Source: Streptomyces sp. NRRL S-37 (GTDB lineage Bacteria > Actinomycetota > Actinomycetes > Streptomycetales > Streptomycetaceae). From it: a DNA stretch of 64,000 nt. Below the pieces are notes generated by a model that made no database searches, was not told the DNA's origin, and saw nothing but the letters and a program-made list of their open reading frames with translations. Made by a program: the position numbers and the translations under genes. Numbering within the stretch: the stretch's first letter is position 1; every line of letters starts with the position of its first letter. This document shows, one piece after another, positions 46,179-55,902 of the stretch. The stretch spans positions 62,001 through 126,000 of the forward strand of contig NZ_JOIZ01000009.1 in NCBI RefSeq assembly GCF_000721605.1, written 5' to 3'.

Positions 46179-49100
46179 ATGCCCACATCGCACCCGCACC
46201 GCAGACCCGGGTGGTCCGCCGCCCTGGCCGCGGCCACCGCCTTCGCGACCGTGCTGGCCGGCGCGGTCACCGCCGACGCCGCCACCGGCGACGTCTCCCC
46301 GGCCCGGCTGCGCACCCAGCACCTCACCCAGGCCCTCGGCATCGACGACACCACCCCCGAACTCAGCTGGGAGATCGACGCCGGCCACCCCGGCGCCCGG
46401 CAGTCCGCCTACCGGGTGCAGGCCGCCACCTCGCCCCGGCTGCTCGACTCCTCCCGCCCCGACCTGTGGGACTCCGGCCGTGTCGACTCGGCCGTGCCCG
46501 CCACCACGTACGACGGGAAGGAACTGGGGTCCCGCACCCGCGTCTACTGGCGTGTCATGCTCTGGTCCGGGCCCGGACACAGACACGGCGGCTGGAGCCG
46601 CACCGCCGTCTTCGAGACCGGCCTGACGAAGCGCTCGGACTGGGGAGCCGAGTGGATCACCCACCCCGACTGGCGGCTGAGCGGGCGCACGGCCGAACCC
46701 GTCGTCGTACGGCTCCCCAGGACCACCGCCCGCTACGTCCGTCTGGACGTCACCCGGCTCGGCCTGCCGCTCGCCGAGTCCTTCCCCGACCGCACCTGGC
46801 GGCTCCAGCTCGGTGAGATCGACCTCCGCGACTCCACCACCTCCACCACCGGCCTCGCCCGCGGCGCCGCGGTCACCGCGTCCGAGAGCAACACGCTGCG
46901 CAAGACCTGGGAACCCGCGCTGGCGGTGGACGGCCTGCCCAACAGCGCCCTGCAGACCGCGGCCGGCTACGCGAGCGCCCCGCACACCGGCCCGGACGTC
47001 TCCGCCGCCCCGGTCACCCTCACGCTCGACCTGAAGTCGGTGAAGACCTTCGACGAACTGGCGCTGTACCCGCGCGCCGACGTCCTCACCGACGACGGAC
47101 GCGTCCCCAACTTCCCCGTCGACTACGCCGTCTCCTCCGCCGACGGCGCGACCGGCCCGTTCACCGGGCTCACCCGGGTCACCGGCCAGCGGCCGCCCGC
47201 CCCGTACCTGCCGGCCGGACTGCCCCTGCTCGCCGACGACTTCACCCTCCCCAAGGCGGTGCGCAGCGCCCGTCTCCACATCGCCGGCCTCGGCGTCTAC
47301 GAGGCCAGCATCAACGGCGAGCCCGTGGGCGACGCGGTCCTCGAACCGGCCAACACCGACTACGCCGAGCGCGTCCAGTACGCCACCTACGACGTCACCG
47401 AGCGCCTGCGGACCGGCGCCAACACCATCGGCGTGGCCCTGGGCAACGGCATGTCCAACGTCGTCAGCACCGCCGACCGCTACCGCAAGCTCTACGGCAA
47501 CCTGTCCGACCCCAAGCTGATCGCCCGGCTGGAGGTCACCCTGGCCGACGGCCGGGTCCGCACCCTCACCAGCGGGGACGACTGGCGCACCACCCTCGGG
47601 CCCACCACCTCCTCGAACTGGTACGGCGGCGAGGACTACGACGCCCGCCGGGAGATCCCCCGCTGGGACGAGCCCGCCGGCGACCGCTCCGACTGGCGGC
47701 GGGCGACCGTGGTGGCGGGCCCCGGCACCGCCGAACGGCCCGCCGCGCTCAGCGCCCGCGAGACGGAGCCCATCCGGGTCGTCGAGACCCTCGAGGGCCG
47801 GGAGGTGGACGGTGCCGAGGGCAGCCGCGTCTTCGACCTCGGACGCAACATCGCAGGCTGGCCGGAGATCACCGTGAACGCCCCCGAGGGCACCACGATC
47901 CGGGTCTATCCCGCGGAGAGCCTGAAGGACGGCCGCGCCTTCCAGTCCCTCAGCAACGTCGGCGCCCCCCTGTGGGACTCCTACACCGCCCGGGGCCGCG
48001 GCGACGAGACCTGGCACCCGCGCTTCAGCTACCACGGCTTCCGCTACCTCGACCTGAGGGGTGTGCCCGAGGGCGCGACGGTGAGCGTGCGCGGGCACGT
48101 CCTGCGCACCGACAACACCTCCGCCGGTGACTTCACCAGCTCCGACCCGCTGATCAACGACATCCACGCGCTGATCCGCCGCTCCATCGAGGGCAACATG
48201 ATGAGCGTCCTCACCGACTGCCCGAGCCGCGAGAAGCTGGGCTGGCTGGAACAGAACCAGCTGGTCTTCCCGGCGCTCGCCGGCAACTACGACATGCAGG
48301 CCTACCTGCGCAAGATCGTCCGGGACATGGCGGACGCGCAGACCACCGAGGGACTGATCCCGAGCACGGTCCCGGAGTACACCAGCCTGCCCGGCGGCTA
48401 CCGCAACGACTCCAACTGGGGCGGCGCCTTCGTCCTCGTCCCCTGGCAGCTCTACACCACCTACGGCGACGAGGAGACCCTGCGGACGTACTACCCGCGC
48501 ATGCGGCAGTACGCGGCCTTCCTGGAGACCCAGGTCAAGGACGGCATCCTCGACTACGGCCTCGGCGACTGGTTCACGCCCGACCGGACCTTCCCGCGCG
48601 CCGTGGCCGGCACCTACGGCTACTGGCGGGTCGCCGACGCCCTCGGCCGCATCGCCGGCGTCCTCGGCGACGAGGCGGCCGAGGACGAGTACCGCGCCAA
48701 GGCCGACGCCAGCGCCGAGGCCCTGTCCGCGAAGTACTACGACACCACCACCGGCACCTTCGGCGGCGGCGGTCACGGGGCCGAGGCGCTCGCCCTGGAC
48801 ATGGGCGCCCACCCGGCGGGGGAGCGGGACCGCCTGCTCACCCACTTCACCACCGCGGTCAAGGACGCGGGCCACCACCTGATCCTGGGCGAGATCTCCC
48901 TGCCCGCCGCCTTCCGGGTCCTCAGCGGGGCGGGGCGCGACGACATCGTGCACGCCATCGCCACGCAGACCACCAGCCCCAGCTACGGCTACCAGGTACG
49001 CGCCGGCAACACCACCCTCGGCGAGTCCTGGGACGGCGGCCCCGGCCAGTCGCAGAACCACTTCATGCTCGGCGCCATCGACTCCTGGTTCACCACCCGG

Positions 49101-49427
49101 GTCGCCGGCATCTCCCAGACCGCCGACTCGGTCGGTTACGCCGAGCTGCTGATCGACCCGGCCGTCGAGGGCGACATGACCTCGGCGTCGGGTTCCTACC
49201 GGACGCCGTACGGCATCGCCCGCAGCGACTGGGAGCGGACGGACGGCCGCTTCCGGCTGACCGTGGACGTCCCCGCCGGCAGCACCGCCGAGGTGCACGT
49301 CCCCGCGGCCGGCGGCCGGGCCGGGGCGCCGAAGGGAGCGCGCCTGCTGCACACGTCCGGGGAGGAGGCCGTGTACCAGGTGGGGTCGGGACACTGGACC
49401 TTCCGCTCGGCCCCGCCGCGGTCCTGA
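46179..49427 (+). CDS. Secreted GH78 alpha-L-rhamnosidase
   Basis: A 1082-residue enzyme with a signal peptide (SAALAAATAFATVLAGAVTADA) that cleaves alpha-L-rhamnose. Order: an N-terminal beta domain (LTQALGIDDTTPELSWEIDAG), a galactose-binding-like insert from about 185 (ARGAAVTASESNTLRKTWEPALAVDG), the Bac_rhamnosid_N domain (YEASINGEPVGDAVLEPANTDY), the domain with VFDLGRNIAGWPEI, then the (alpha/alpha)6 barrel with LTDCPSREKLGWLEQNQLVF (catalytic Asp/Glu region), GDWFTP and TTLGESWDGGPGQSQNHFMLG (general-acid/base Glu region), and the C-terminal beta-sandwich. AGGAAG precedes ATG 46179. Final gene of the rhamnosidase run. Confidence 0.92.
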   Translation: MPTSHPHRRPGWSAALAAATAFATVLAGAVTADAATGDVSPARLRTQHLTQALGIDDTTPELSWEIDAGHPGARQSAYRVQAATSPRLLDSSRPDLWDSGRVDSAVPATTYDGKELGSRTRVYWRVMLWSGPGHRHGGWSRTAVFETGLTKRSDWGAEWITHPDWRLSGRTAEPVVVRLPRTTARYVRLDVTRLGLPLAESFPDRTWRLQLGEIDLRDSTTSTTGLARGAAVTASESNTLRKTWEPALAVDGLPNSALQTAAGYASAPHTGPDVSAAPVTLTLDLKSVKTFDELALYPRADVLTDDGRVPNFPVDYAVSSADGATGPFTGLTRVTGQRPPAPYLPAGLPLLADDFTLPKAVRSARLHIAGLGVYEASINGEPVGDAVLEPANTDYAERVQYATYDVTERLRTGANTIGVALGNGMSNVVSTADRYRKLYGNLSDPKLIARLEVTLADGRVRTLTSGDDWRTTLGPTTSSNWYGGEDYDARREIPRWDEPAGDRSDWRRATVVAGPGTAERPAALSARETEPIRVVETLEGREVDGAEGSRVFDLGRNIAGWPEITVNAPEGTTIRVYPAESLKDGRAFQSLSNVGAPLWDSYTARGRGDETWHPRFSYHGFRYLDLRGVPEGATVSVRGHVLRTDNTSAGDFTSSDPLINDIHALIRRSIEGNMMSVLTDCPSREKLGWLEQNQLVFPALAGNYDMQAYLRKIVRDMADAQTTEGLIPSTVPEYTSLPGGYRNDSNWGGAFVLVPWQLYTTYGDEETLRTYYPRMRQYAAFLETQVKDGILDYGLGDWFTPDRTFPRAVAGTYGYWRVADALGRIAGVLGDEAAEDEYRAKADASAEALSAKYYDTTTGTFGGGGHGAEALALDMGAHPAGERDRLLTHFTTAVKDAGHHLILGEISLPAAFRVLSGAGRDDIVHAIATQTTSPSYGYQVRAGNTTLGESWDGGPGQSQNHFMLGAIDSWFTTRVAGISQTADSVGYAELLIDPAVEGDMTSASGSYRTPYGIARSDWERTDGRFRLTVDVPAGSTAEVHVPAAGGRAGAPKGARLLHTSGEEAVYQVGSGHWTFRSAPPRS

Positions 49428-49609
49428 GCGACGACTCCTCCCGCCGGGCGGCGACGACAGCGCGTCGCCGCCCGGCCGCACGTTCACGGCGGTCCGGCTG
49501 AACGGGCGGACCGCCGGGAACGTGGGAGAAGGGCGGACGGCCTTTCGCACACGCGCCCCCCGGCGCCGGCCCTCCACGTTGCACCGACCGACGCGAGGAG
49601 TACGCGACG

Positions 49610-50050
49610 ATGAGCACCGCACGCCTGAGCGACCGGCTGGCCGGTCACCAACCGCTCGTTCTGGGCCTGTTCCGCATCGTCCTCGGCCTGCTGTTCACCA
49701 GCGAGGGCGCCGCCACGGTCTTCGGCGTACTGGGCAGGAAGGCCGCCCCGGCGGGTGACTGGCCGTTCTGGTACGCGGGCGTGATCGAACTCGTCTGCGG
49801 TGTCCTCGTCCTCCTCGGGGCCGCGACCCGCGGCGCGGCGTTCCTCAGCTCGGGGGCCATGGCCTTCGCCTACTTCACCGAACACCAGAAGGACGGTCTG
49901 TTCCCCCTCCAGAACGGCGGTCTGTCACCGGTGTTGTTCTGCTGGGGCTTCCTGCTCCTGGTCTTCTTCGGGCCGGGCGCCCTGTCCCTGACGGGTCTGC
50001 TCCGCCGCGGTGCGTCCGGGGACACCGAGGCGGTCCCCGCATCGAGGTAG
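49610..50050 (+). CDS. DoxX-family membrane protein
   Basis: A 146-residue protein with four hydrophobic helices. LGLFRIVLGLLFTSEGAATVFG and ELVCGVLVLLGAATRGAAFLSSGAMAFAYF match the DoxX pattern (often linked to redox or thiol stress). GAGGAG lies 9 bases before ATG 49610. Its last 126 bases are overlapped by the convergent esterase-like gene. Confidence 0.85.
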   Translation: MSTARLSDRLAGHQPLVLGLFRIVLGLLFTSEGAATVFGVLGRKAAPAGDWPFWYAGVIELVCGVLVLLGAATRGAAFLSSGAMAFAYFTEHQKDGLFPLQNGGLSPVLFCWGFLLLVFFGPGALSLTGLLRRGASGDTEAVPASR

Positions 50051-51424
50051 TGCGTGGCTCGGCCGGATCTCGTCCAGGTGCACCACCAGGTCCGCCGACC
50101 GCAGCAGGTCGACCCGGTCGCCGGCCGGCGGGTAGTCGGTGCCGATCTCCCGCTTGGGCCGGGTGACGTCCAGCAGGGCGCGGGCGGCGGGCGGTGCGGT
50201 GCGCAGGTCGGCGTACCAGTTCCGGTGTCCCACCCGGTCCAGGACGTGCTCGGCCGAGCCGGGAGCGGCGGGCTCCACCTCGACCCGTCCGACGTCCTGG
50301 TCGGCCGGGTTCTGCAGGCCCTGTGCGGTGGCGTGCACGGCGCCCCGGTCGAAGGAGAGCCCCACCGCCAGATAGCCGTCGCCCAGCCGCCGCCGGAGCA
50401 CCGCTCCCTGGGTGAGGGGCAGCGTGGGGGTGGAACTCCTGGTGTACAGATGGCTGTTGTGCCCGCCGAGCACGAGCCGGTGGCCGGTGTGGCGGTGCCA
50501 CCACAGGGTGTTCTCCGCCATGACGGTGTCGCGGTAGGCCATGGCCTGCGGCCCGGTCCGGGGGTCGGAGAGGTCGAAGGCGTACAGGCGCGCCACCTGG
50601 TCGATGACGGTGGCGTGCCGGAGCGCCCAGGCGTGGTCGTCGCCCGTCCCGCCGGGTCCGCGGGCGCGCAGCAGTTCCAGGACGCGGCCGGTGCGTTCGG
50701 CCCGCGCGCGGCGCTCGTCCAGGGGCGCGGTCACGGCGGCGCGCATCCACGCGTCGACGGGCAGGGCGGGGCGCAGCCCCCGGTACAGCTCGGTGACGGC
50801 GGGCAGCAGGCCGGGGTGGGCGCGCCGGACGTGGCCGACGACCCGGTCGTACAGCTCGGGGCCGGCGTAGCCGTTGTCGGTGCCGGCGAACCTGACCGGG
50901 TCGCCGGGATGGGCGACGTTGTACGCGCGCATCCAGCGGATCATGTCCAGGTACTCCTGGCTGTGCAGCAGCAGGTAGGCGTTCCGGAACTCTTCGGACA
51001 TGATCCGGGCGGGGTCGCCGCGCCCGGTGAGCAGGTAGTCGTCCAGCCGCAGCCCCGCGCTCCAGTTGGCCTCCAGGACGAAGGAGCGGAAGCCCTTCTC
51101 CTCGACCAGGTACCGCAGCACCCGGTGCCGGAAGGTGACGAAGTCGTGGGAGCCGTGGGCGGCCTCGCCGACGCCGACCACCACGGCGTCACCGACCGCC
51201 TCCCCGAAGGGGCGCAGGTCCTCGAAGGGGCCCGAGGGCTCGGTGGTGCGCAGCGGACGGGCGGCCTCCTCCAGGGGCGACAGCGCGTCACCGGCGGCCG
51301 TGGGAGATCCGTCCGGGGCCCCGGGGTCCCCGCCGGCCGGGGCCGCCGCCACGGCCGTCCCGGGGGCGACGGCGAGCCAGACCAGCAGCGCGGCGGCCGA
51401 CCGCCTCGATATGAAGGGTGTCAT
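49925..51424 (-). CDS. Secreted erythromycin-esterase-like protein
   Basis: A 499-residue member of the EreA/EreB-like hydrolase family, with a signal peptide (MTPFISRRSAAALLVWLAVAPGTAVA). Conserved VVGVGEAAHGSHDF (His), SFVLEANWSAG (Glu), FAGTDNGYAGP and LGGHNSHLYT align with the esterase core. The family hydrolyses macrolide lactones in a few cases, but most members act on unknown substrates. The last 42 residues (from about 458, Glu/Gln/Arg-rich) are the antisense of the DoxX gene and have no family counterpart. No strong ribosome binding site; an earlier start in the same frame is possible. Confidence 0.82.
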   Translation of the reverse strand: MTPFISRRSAAALLVWLAVAPGTAVAAAPAGGDPGAPDGSPTAAGDALSPLEEAARPLRTTEPSGPFEDLRPFGEAVGDAVVVGVGEAAHGSHDFVTFRHRVLRYLVEEKGFRSFVLEANWSAGLRLDDYLLTGRGDPARIMSEEFRNAYLLLHSQEYLDMIRWMRAYNVAHPGDPVRFAGTDNGYAGPELYDRVVGHVRRAHPGLLPAVTELYRGLRPALPVDAWMRAAVTAPLDERRARAERTGRVLELLRARGPGGTGDDHAWALRHATVIDQVARLYAFDLSDPRTGPQAMAYRDTVMAENTLWWHRHTGHRLVLGGHNSHLYTRSSTPTLPLTQGAVLRRRLGDGYLAVGLSFDRGAVHATAQGLQNPADQDVGRVEVEPAAPGSAEHVLDRVGHRNWYADLRTAPPAARALLDVTRPKREIGTDYPPAGDRVDLLRSADLVVHLDEIRPSHALPRCGDRLGVPGRTAAEQTRQGQGARPEEDQEQEAPAEQHR

Positions 51425-51567
51425 GGCGTCAGCGTCGCCGCCGCGACGCCGGACCGCGCTCCGGAGGTCACCCGACCGGACCAATATCGCCGAGACGGAC
51501 CACCACGTACCCCGTCCGGGGCAAGGAGACGGCCGCCGACGAGCCGTCGCCCGACGACACGGTGTAA

Positions 51568-51945
<378 letters not shown>

Positions 51946-52013
51946 CTCCCCGCCCCGCGGCGGCGAGCGGCGGCCCGGCCGACAGCCGGTGGACGGAGGC
52001 GGAACGGCGGGCC

Positions 52014-52775
52014 TCAGCCGTGGGAGAGGGCGAAGGAGACCAGGAAGCCGCTCACGGTGACCAGACCGATGGCCAGGTGGGCCTCCTCGAACGCCTCGGG
52101 GATCATCGTGTCGGCGATCATCGCGAGGATGGCCCCGGCGGCCACCGCGGTCACGGCGGCGATCACAGCCGGGGAGAAATCCCCGATCACCGTGTAGCCG
52201 AGGACCGCCGCGAGGGTGCTCGCGGCGGCGATGGCGGCCCACACCCCGAAGACGTAGGCCCTGCCGCGTCCGGCCTTCTTCATGCCCGCCGAACTGGACA
52301 TCCCTTCGGGGACGTTGCTGATGAACACCGCCGCCACGGTCACCAGACTCACCGCTCCGCCGTCGAGCAGACTCACGCCGATGACCGCGGACTCCGGGAC
52401 ACCGTCGAGCAGCGCCCCGAAGGCGAGCGCGAGACCGGAGCCGGCCTGCTGTCCCTCCGACGGCTGCGCCTGTTCCCGCCGGTGCCCCGAGCGCTTGCGG
52501 TGCCGGGCGCCGCGGCGGGCCAGCCACATGTTGCCCGCGGTGTAGGCCACCGCGCCGGCCAGCGTGCCGACCGCCGCGGGAGCCAGCCCGGCCTGGTCGT
52601 AGGCTTCCCCGACCAGTTCGAAGCTGACCGCCGACAGCAGCACCCCGGCGCCGAAGGCCATGACCGTCGCGGTCACCTTCTGCGGGATCCGCAGTCCGTA
52701 TCCCAGCGCCGCCCCGAGCAGCAGCGCCGAGCCCGCCACCAGTCCCCACCCACCCGCCTGAAGCACCTGTGTCAT
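52014..52775 (-). CDS. ZIP-family metal permease
   Basis: A 253-residue membrane protein of about eight helices. GALLDGVPESAVIG and VFISNVPEGMSSS are the ZIP metal-binding helix 4 and 5 motifs. A His/Arg-rich loop (RRGARHRKRSGHRREQAQ) between helices 3 and 4 is a typical metal-rich region. It moves zinc or iron into the cytoplasm. The ATG at 52775 overlaps the stop of the upstream phosphatase gene by four bases, so the two are translationally coupled. Confidence 0.85.
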   Translation of the reverse strand: MTQVLQAGGWGLVAGSALLLGAALGYGLRIPQKVTATVMAFGAGVLLSAVSFELVGEAYDQAGLAPAAVGTLAGAVAYTAGNMWLARRGARHRKRSGHRREQAQPSEGQQAGSGLALAFGALLDGVPESAVIGVSLLDGGAVSLVTVAAVFISNVPEGMSSSAGMKKAGRGRAYVFGVWAAIAAASTLAAVLGYTVIGDFSPAVIAAVTAVAAGAILAMIADTMIPEAFEEAHLAIGLVTVSGFLVSFALSHG

Positions 52776-54883
52776 GCACTCCCGTTACCCGCCGCGGGCC
52801 GTTTCCTCTCTTCGCCGCGCCAGTCGCAGGGGCTGATGAGGAGCAGGGCGATGTCGTCGCCGGGAGCGGGGGCGTGGCGGATGAGGGTCTCGGCCATGGC
52901 GTCGAGGTCGGCCGGGTCCGCGTGTTCGAGGAGCCCCGCGAGGGCCGTGGTGGCGTCGTCGAGGTCGACTCCGGGAGCTTCGACGAGCCCGTCGGTGTAG
53001 AGGGCGAGCACACAGCCGGCCGGCAGGGTGAATTCCAGGGCCGGGTAACGGGAGTCCGGCTCGATGCCGAGGAGGAGACCGGGGGGAACCGGGAGGACCT
53101 CGGTGCGTCCGTCGGCGTGGCGGAGCAGGGGCGGTGGGTGGCCGGCGGTGGCCACGCACGCGTGGCGCGTGGCAAGGTCGAGGTGGACGTAGAGGCAGCT
53201 GGTGAACAGGCCCGGTTCGAGGTCGGTGAGCAGACGGTTGGTGCCGGCCAGGACCTGGTCGGGGGCCGAGCCCACGGTGGCGTGGGCGTGGACGGCGGTG
53301 CGGACCTGGCCCATGAGCGCCGCGGCGTCCACATTGTGGCCCTGCACATCGCCGATGGCGGCGCCGGCGGTGTGCTCGTCGAGACGGATGAGGTCGTAGA
53401 AGTCGCCGCCGACCCCCAGGCCCTGCGCCGCCGGGAGGTAGCGTGCGGCGACCTTCAGGCCGGGGACGTCGGGAAGCGTGTGCGGCAGCAGGGCGGACTG
53501 CAGCCGGTGCGCGAGGTTGTCCTTGGTGTCGTAGAGGCGGGCGCGGTCCAGGGCCTGCCCCACCAGACCCGCCATCGAGGTGAGGACGGCGCGTTCACCG
53601 GGCGGGAAGGCGCGGGGCCGGCGGTAGGAGAGGAGGAGGGAGCCCTTGGGGCGGCCGGAGGCGATCAGCGGCAGGACGGCCCAGGCGGCCATCCCGTCCT
53701 CGTGCACCGTCGCCGGGAACGCGCGCCGGAGCTCGGCGAAACTCGCGAAGAAGTACGGGACGCCGGTGGTCAGGACCCTGGTGACGGGGAGGTCCGAGTT
53801 CAGGGGGACGGTGTCGAAGCGGTCGATGATGTCGGCGCTGTAGCCGCGGTGGCCGATGATTCTCAGCCGGTCGTCGTCGGAGGCCATCAGTACCATGCCC
53901 TGGGCGCCGAGGGCGGGCAGGAGCTGGTCGGCGGTCTGGTCGGCCACGTCCTGCACGCCGATGGCCTCGGTCAGGGTGGCGGCCAGCTGCATCAGCTGGT
54001 ACAGCAGGATGGCGCGGCTGGGACCGGCGGCCGGCGTGGAGGACGGAGCGGGAGCGCTCTGGGACGGGTCGGTGCCGGTGATGCGGACGCTGACGCCGGA
54101 GGGGTCCGGGTACAGCTCGAAGGCCAGCCACGTGTCCGGGGGGCGCAGGACGGTGAACGTCTGCGGCTGATGACTGACCAGCGCGGCCCGGTAGCGGTCC
54201 TCGACCTGGGGGACGTCCATCCACGGCAGCGCTTCCCAGGGCAGGGCGCCCACCAGTTCGTCCCGGCCGGCGCCGAGGAGCTCGGCGCCGGCGGGGGTGA
54301 CGAAGGTGATGCGGCCGTTCATGTCCAGCGCGCAGGACCCTCCGGGCAGACGGTCGATGAAGGCCGTGACCGCGGCCGCCTCGCCGGGCGGGGCGGTGCG
54401 CCCCGACGGCAGGGGCAGGGTCCGCGGCCGGCCGGCGGGCCGCAGCGGATCGCCGCGGTCCGCCGCCTCCTGGAGGAGGTCGCCCAGACGGCGGCAGCCC
54501 GACTCGATGGCGGCGCGCTCGTCGGGACCGAGCCGCGGTGAATGGGTCCCGGGCCACAGCAGCACCAGCCCGCCCCGGACCGTGACGCCCGAGGTGACGG
54601 GGGCGGCCGACAGCGCGAAGTCGTACGGCAGTACGAGGGCCGGCCGCGGGTACCGGCGGGCCAGTTCCTCCTGCCCGCCGATCCACACCAGGCGCCGCTC
54701 GCGCACGGCGTCCGCCACCGGCATCGGATCGGTCAGCGCGATCCGCCGCCACGGAGTCGCGAGCTCGTGCGGGGCCCCCGCCACGATGACCAGCCACAGG
54801 GCGTCCTCGCCCGGCGGCAGCACGTACAGCAGCCCGCCGTACGCGCCGCTCTCCCGCACCACGGCAGCCATCGCGGTTTCCAT
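52772..54883 (-). CDS. PAS/GAF-SpoIIE (PP2C-type) phosphatase
   Basis: A 703-residue regulator. N-terminal GAF-like part (about 1-165), a PAS domain (about 180-290, with CALDMNGRITFVTPAGAELLGAG), a GAF domain (about 320-465, TLTEAIGVQDVADQTADQLLPALG), and a SpoIIE phosphatase domain (about 490-695, QSALLPHTLPDVPGLKVAARYLPA, GVGGDFYDLIRLD, AAIGDVQGHNVDAAALMGQVR, DDIALLLI). Such proteins dephosphorylate anti-anti-sigma factors. ATG 54883 was chosen; upstream in-frame codons could extend the protein by about 20 residues. Confidence 0.87.
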   Translation of the reverse strand: METAMAAVVRESGAYGGLLYVLPPGEDALWLVIVAGAPHELATPWRRIALTDPMPVADAVRERRLVWIGGQEELARRYPRPALVLPYDFALSAAPVTSGVTVRGGLVLLWPGTHSPRLGPDERAAIESGCRRLGDLLQEAADRGDPLRPAGRPRTLPLPSGRTAPPGEAAAVTAFIDRLPGGSCALDMNGRITFVTPAGAELLGAGRDELVGALPWEALPWMDVPQVEDRYRAALVSHQPQTFTVLRPPDTWLAFELYPDPSGVSVRITGTDPSQSAPAPSSTPAAGPSRAILLYQLMQLAATLTEAIGVQDVADQTADQLLPALGAQGMVLMASDDDRLRIIGHRGYSADIIDRFDTVPLNSDLPVTRVLTTGVPYFFASFAELRRAFPATVHEDGMAAWAVLPLIASGRPKGSLLLSYRRPRAFPPGERAVLTSMAGLVGQALDRARLYDTKDNLAHRLQSALLPHTLPDVPGLKVAARYLPAAQGLGVGGDFYDLIRLDEHTAGAAIGDVQGHNVDAAALMGQVRTAVHAHATVGSAPDQVLAGTNRLLTDLEPGLFTSCLYVHLDLATRHACVATAGHPPPLLRHADGRTEVLPVPPGLLLGIEPDSRYPALEFTLPAGCVLALYTDGLVEAPGVDLDDATTALAGLLEHADPADLDAMAETLIRHAPAPGDDIALLLISPCDWRGEERKRPAAGNGSA

Positions 54884-55068
54884 CAGCCGCCCACCTGAAC
54901 CCCACCAACCTCCCAGCCGGCCGCCGGTGCGCCGTACCGGCCACACCGAACACCACCTCTATGCGGACAGTATCCCCAATATGTCGCAAAGGCATCTGAA
55001 TGCCCGCGTATCCGATGTTCGGCAGGGGCCTCCCGCGGCTCCCGCCCCGTGTGCCGGGCGCCGGTCCG

Positions 55069-55854
55069 TCACCGCGGCCGGTCCGCCCCGGACGCGTGCC
55101 GGCCACCGTTCCCCGCCCGGGGCACCCCGTGTTCGGCGAGCGGGCCGACCGACAGGCCCGCCTCCCGGCAGCCGTTCACGATGCCGGGGAGGGCGCCCAG
55201 CGCGGCCCGCCAGCAGTCCGGCGCCGACATCCTGTCCGTGTCGTGCAGGAGGACGGTGCCGCCGCCGCGCAGACCGGCCGCGACGGCCGAGCGCACCGAC
55301 GCCGGGGTGGCCCCGGCCGTCCAGTCCCGGCCCCAGGCGGTCCACAGCACCGGCCGCAGACCCGCCGTACGGGCGGCGGCCCAGCGCCCGGAGGTGAGGA
55401 TGCCGTAGGGCGGGCGGTACCAGCGGGGGTGCCGGCCCGTCAGTTCCCGCACCGCGCCGGCCGCCCGCGCCAGGCCGCGCACGTCCTCCGCCGGGGCCGG
55501 CAGCCAGGGCCGGTCGTGGCTCCAGCCGTGTACGGCCAGTTCGTGTCCGCGGCGGACGGTCTCACGGACCACGGAGGGATGCCGTACGACGTGGTCGCCC
55601 AGGACGAAGAAGGTCGCCCGGACCCCGAGTTCCTCCAGCGCGTCGAGGAAACACGGGGTGGACTCGGGATCGGGCCCGTCGTCGAAGGTCAGCGCGACAT
55701 GGGCGGGGTGCCCGACACCGGCGAGGCGCGGGAAACGGCGGCGCACCACGGGCAGCCAGGTCGCGGCGGGAGCGATGTGCGCCGCGGCGACGGCGGCGGG
55801 GGTCAGCACGGCAGCCGCCCGCCGGGCGGGGGAGGGGCCTGGGGACATGGGCAT
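55069..55854 (-). CDS. Secreted/membrane polysaccharide deacetylase (NodB)
   Basis: A 261-residue deacetylase. TFDDGPDPESTP (catalytic Asp and metal Asp), HELAVHGWSHDRP (metal His pair), RWYRPPYG (Arg) and VLLHDTD (catalytic His) form the complete NodB active site. An N-terminal Ala-rich hydrophobic segment (AAAVLTPAAVAAAHIA) suggests membrane anchoring. It removes N-acetyl groups from chitin- or peptidoglycan-type glycans, or peptidoglycan. AAGGAG precedes ATG 55854 at ten bases. Confidence 0.87.
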   Translation of the reverse strand: MPMSPGPSPARRAAAVLTPAAVAAAHIAPAATWLPVVRRRFPRLAGVGHPAHVALTFDDGPDPESTPCFLDALEELGVRATFFVLGDHVVRHPSVVRETVRRGHELAVHGWSHDRPWLPAPAEDVRGLARAAGAVRELTGRHPRWYRPPYGILTSGRWAAARTAGLRPVLWTAWGRDWTAGATPASVRSAVAAGLRGGGTVLLHDTDRMSAPDCWRAALGALPGIVNGCREAGLSVGPLAEHGVPRAGNGGRHASGADRPR

Positions 55855-55902
55855 CGGCTTCCGGCTCCTTCCGCGAGAGACCACCGCACCGGTCCGGGGT
55901 GC

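Noticed and set aside
45618..49622. 1334-codon minus-strand open frame opposite GH78
   Set aside because: Shadow frame of GH78; it also runs through the tandem repeat array, giving a repetitive Arg/Gly/Ser sequence.
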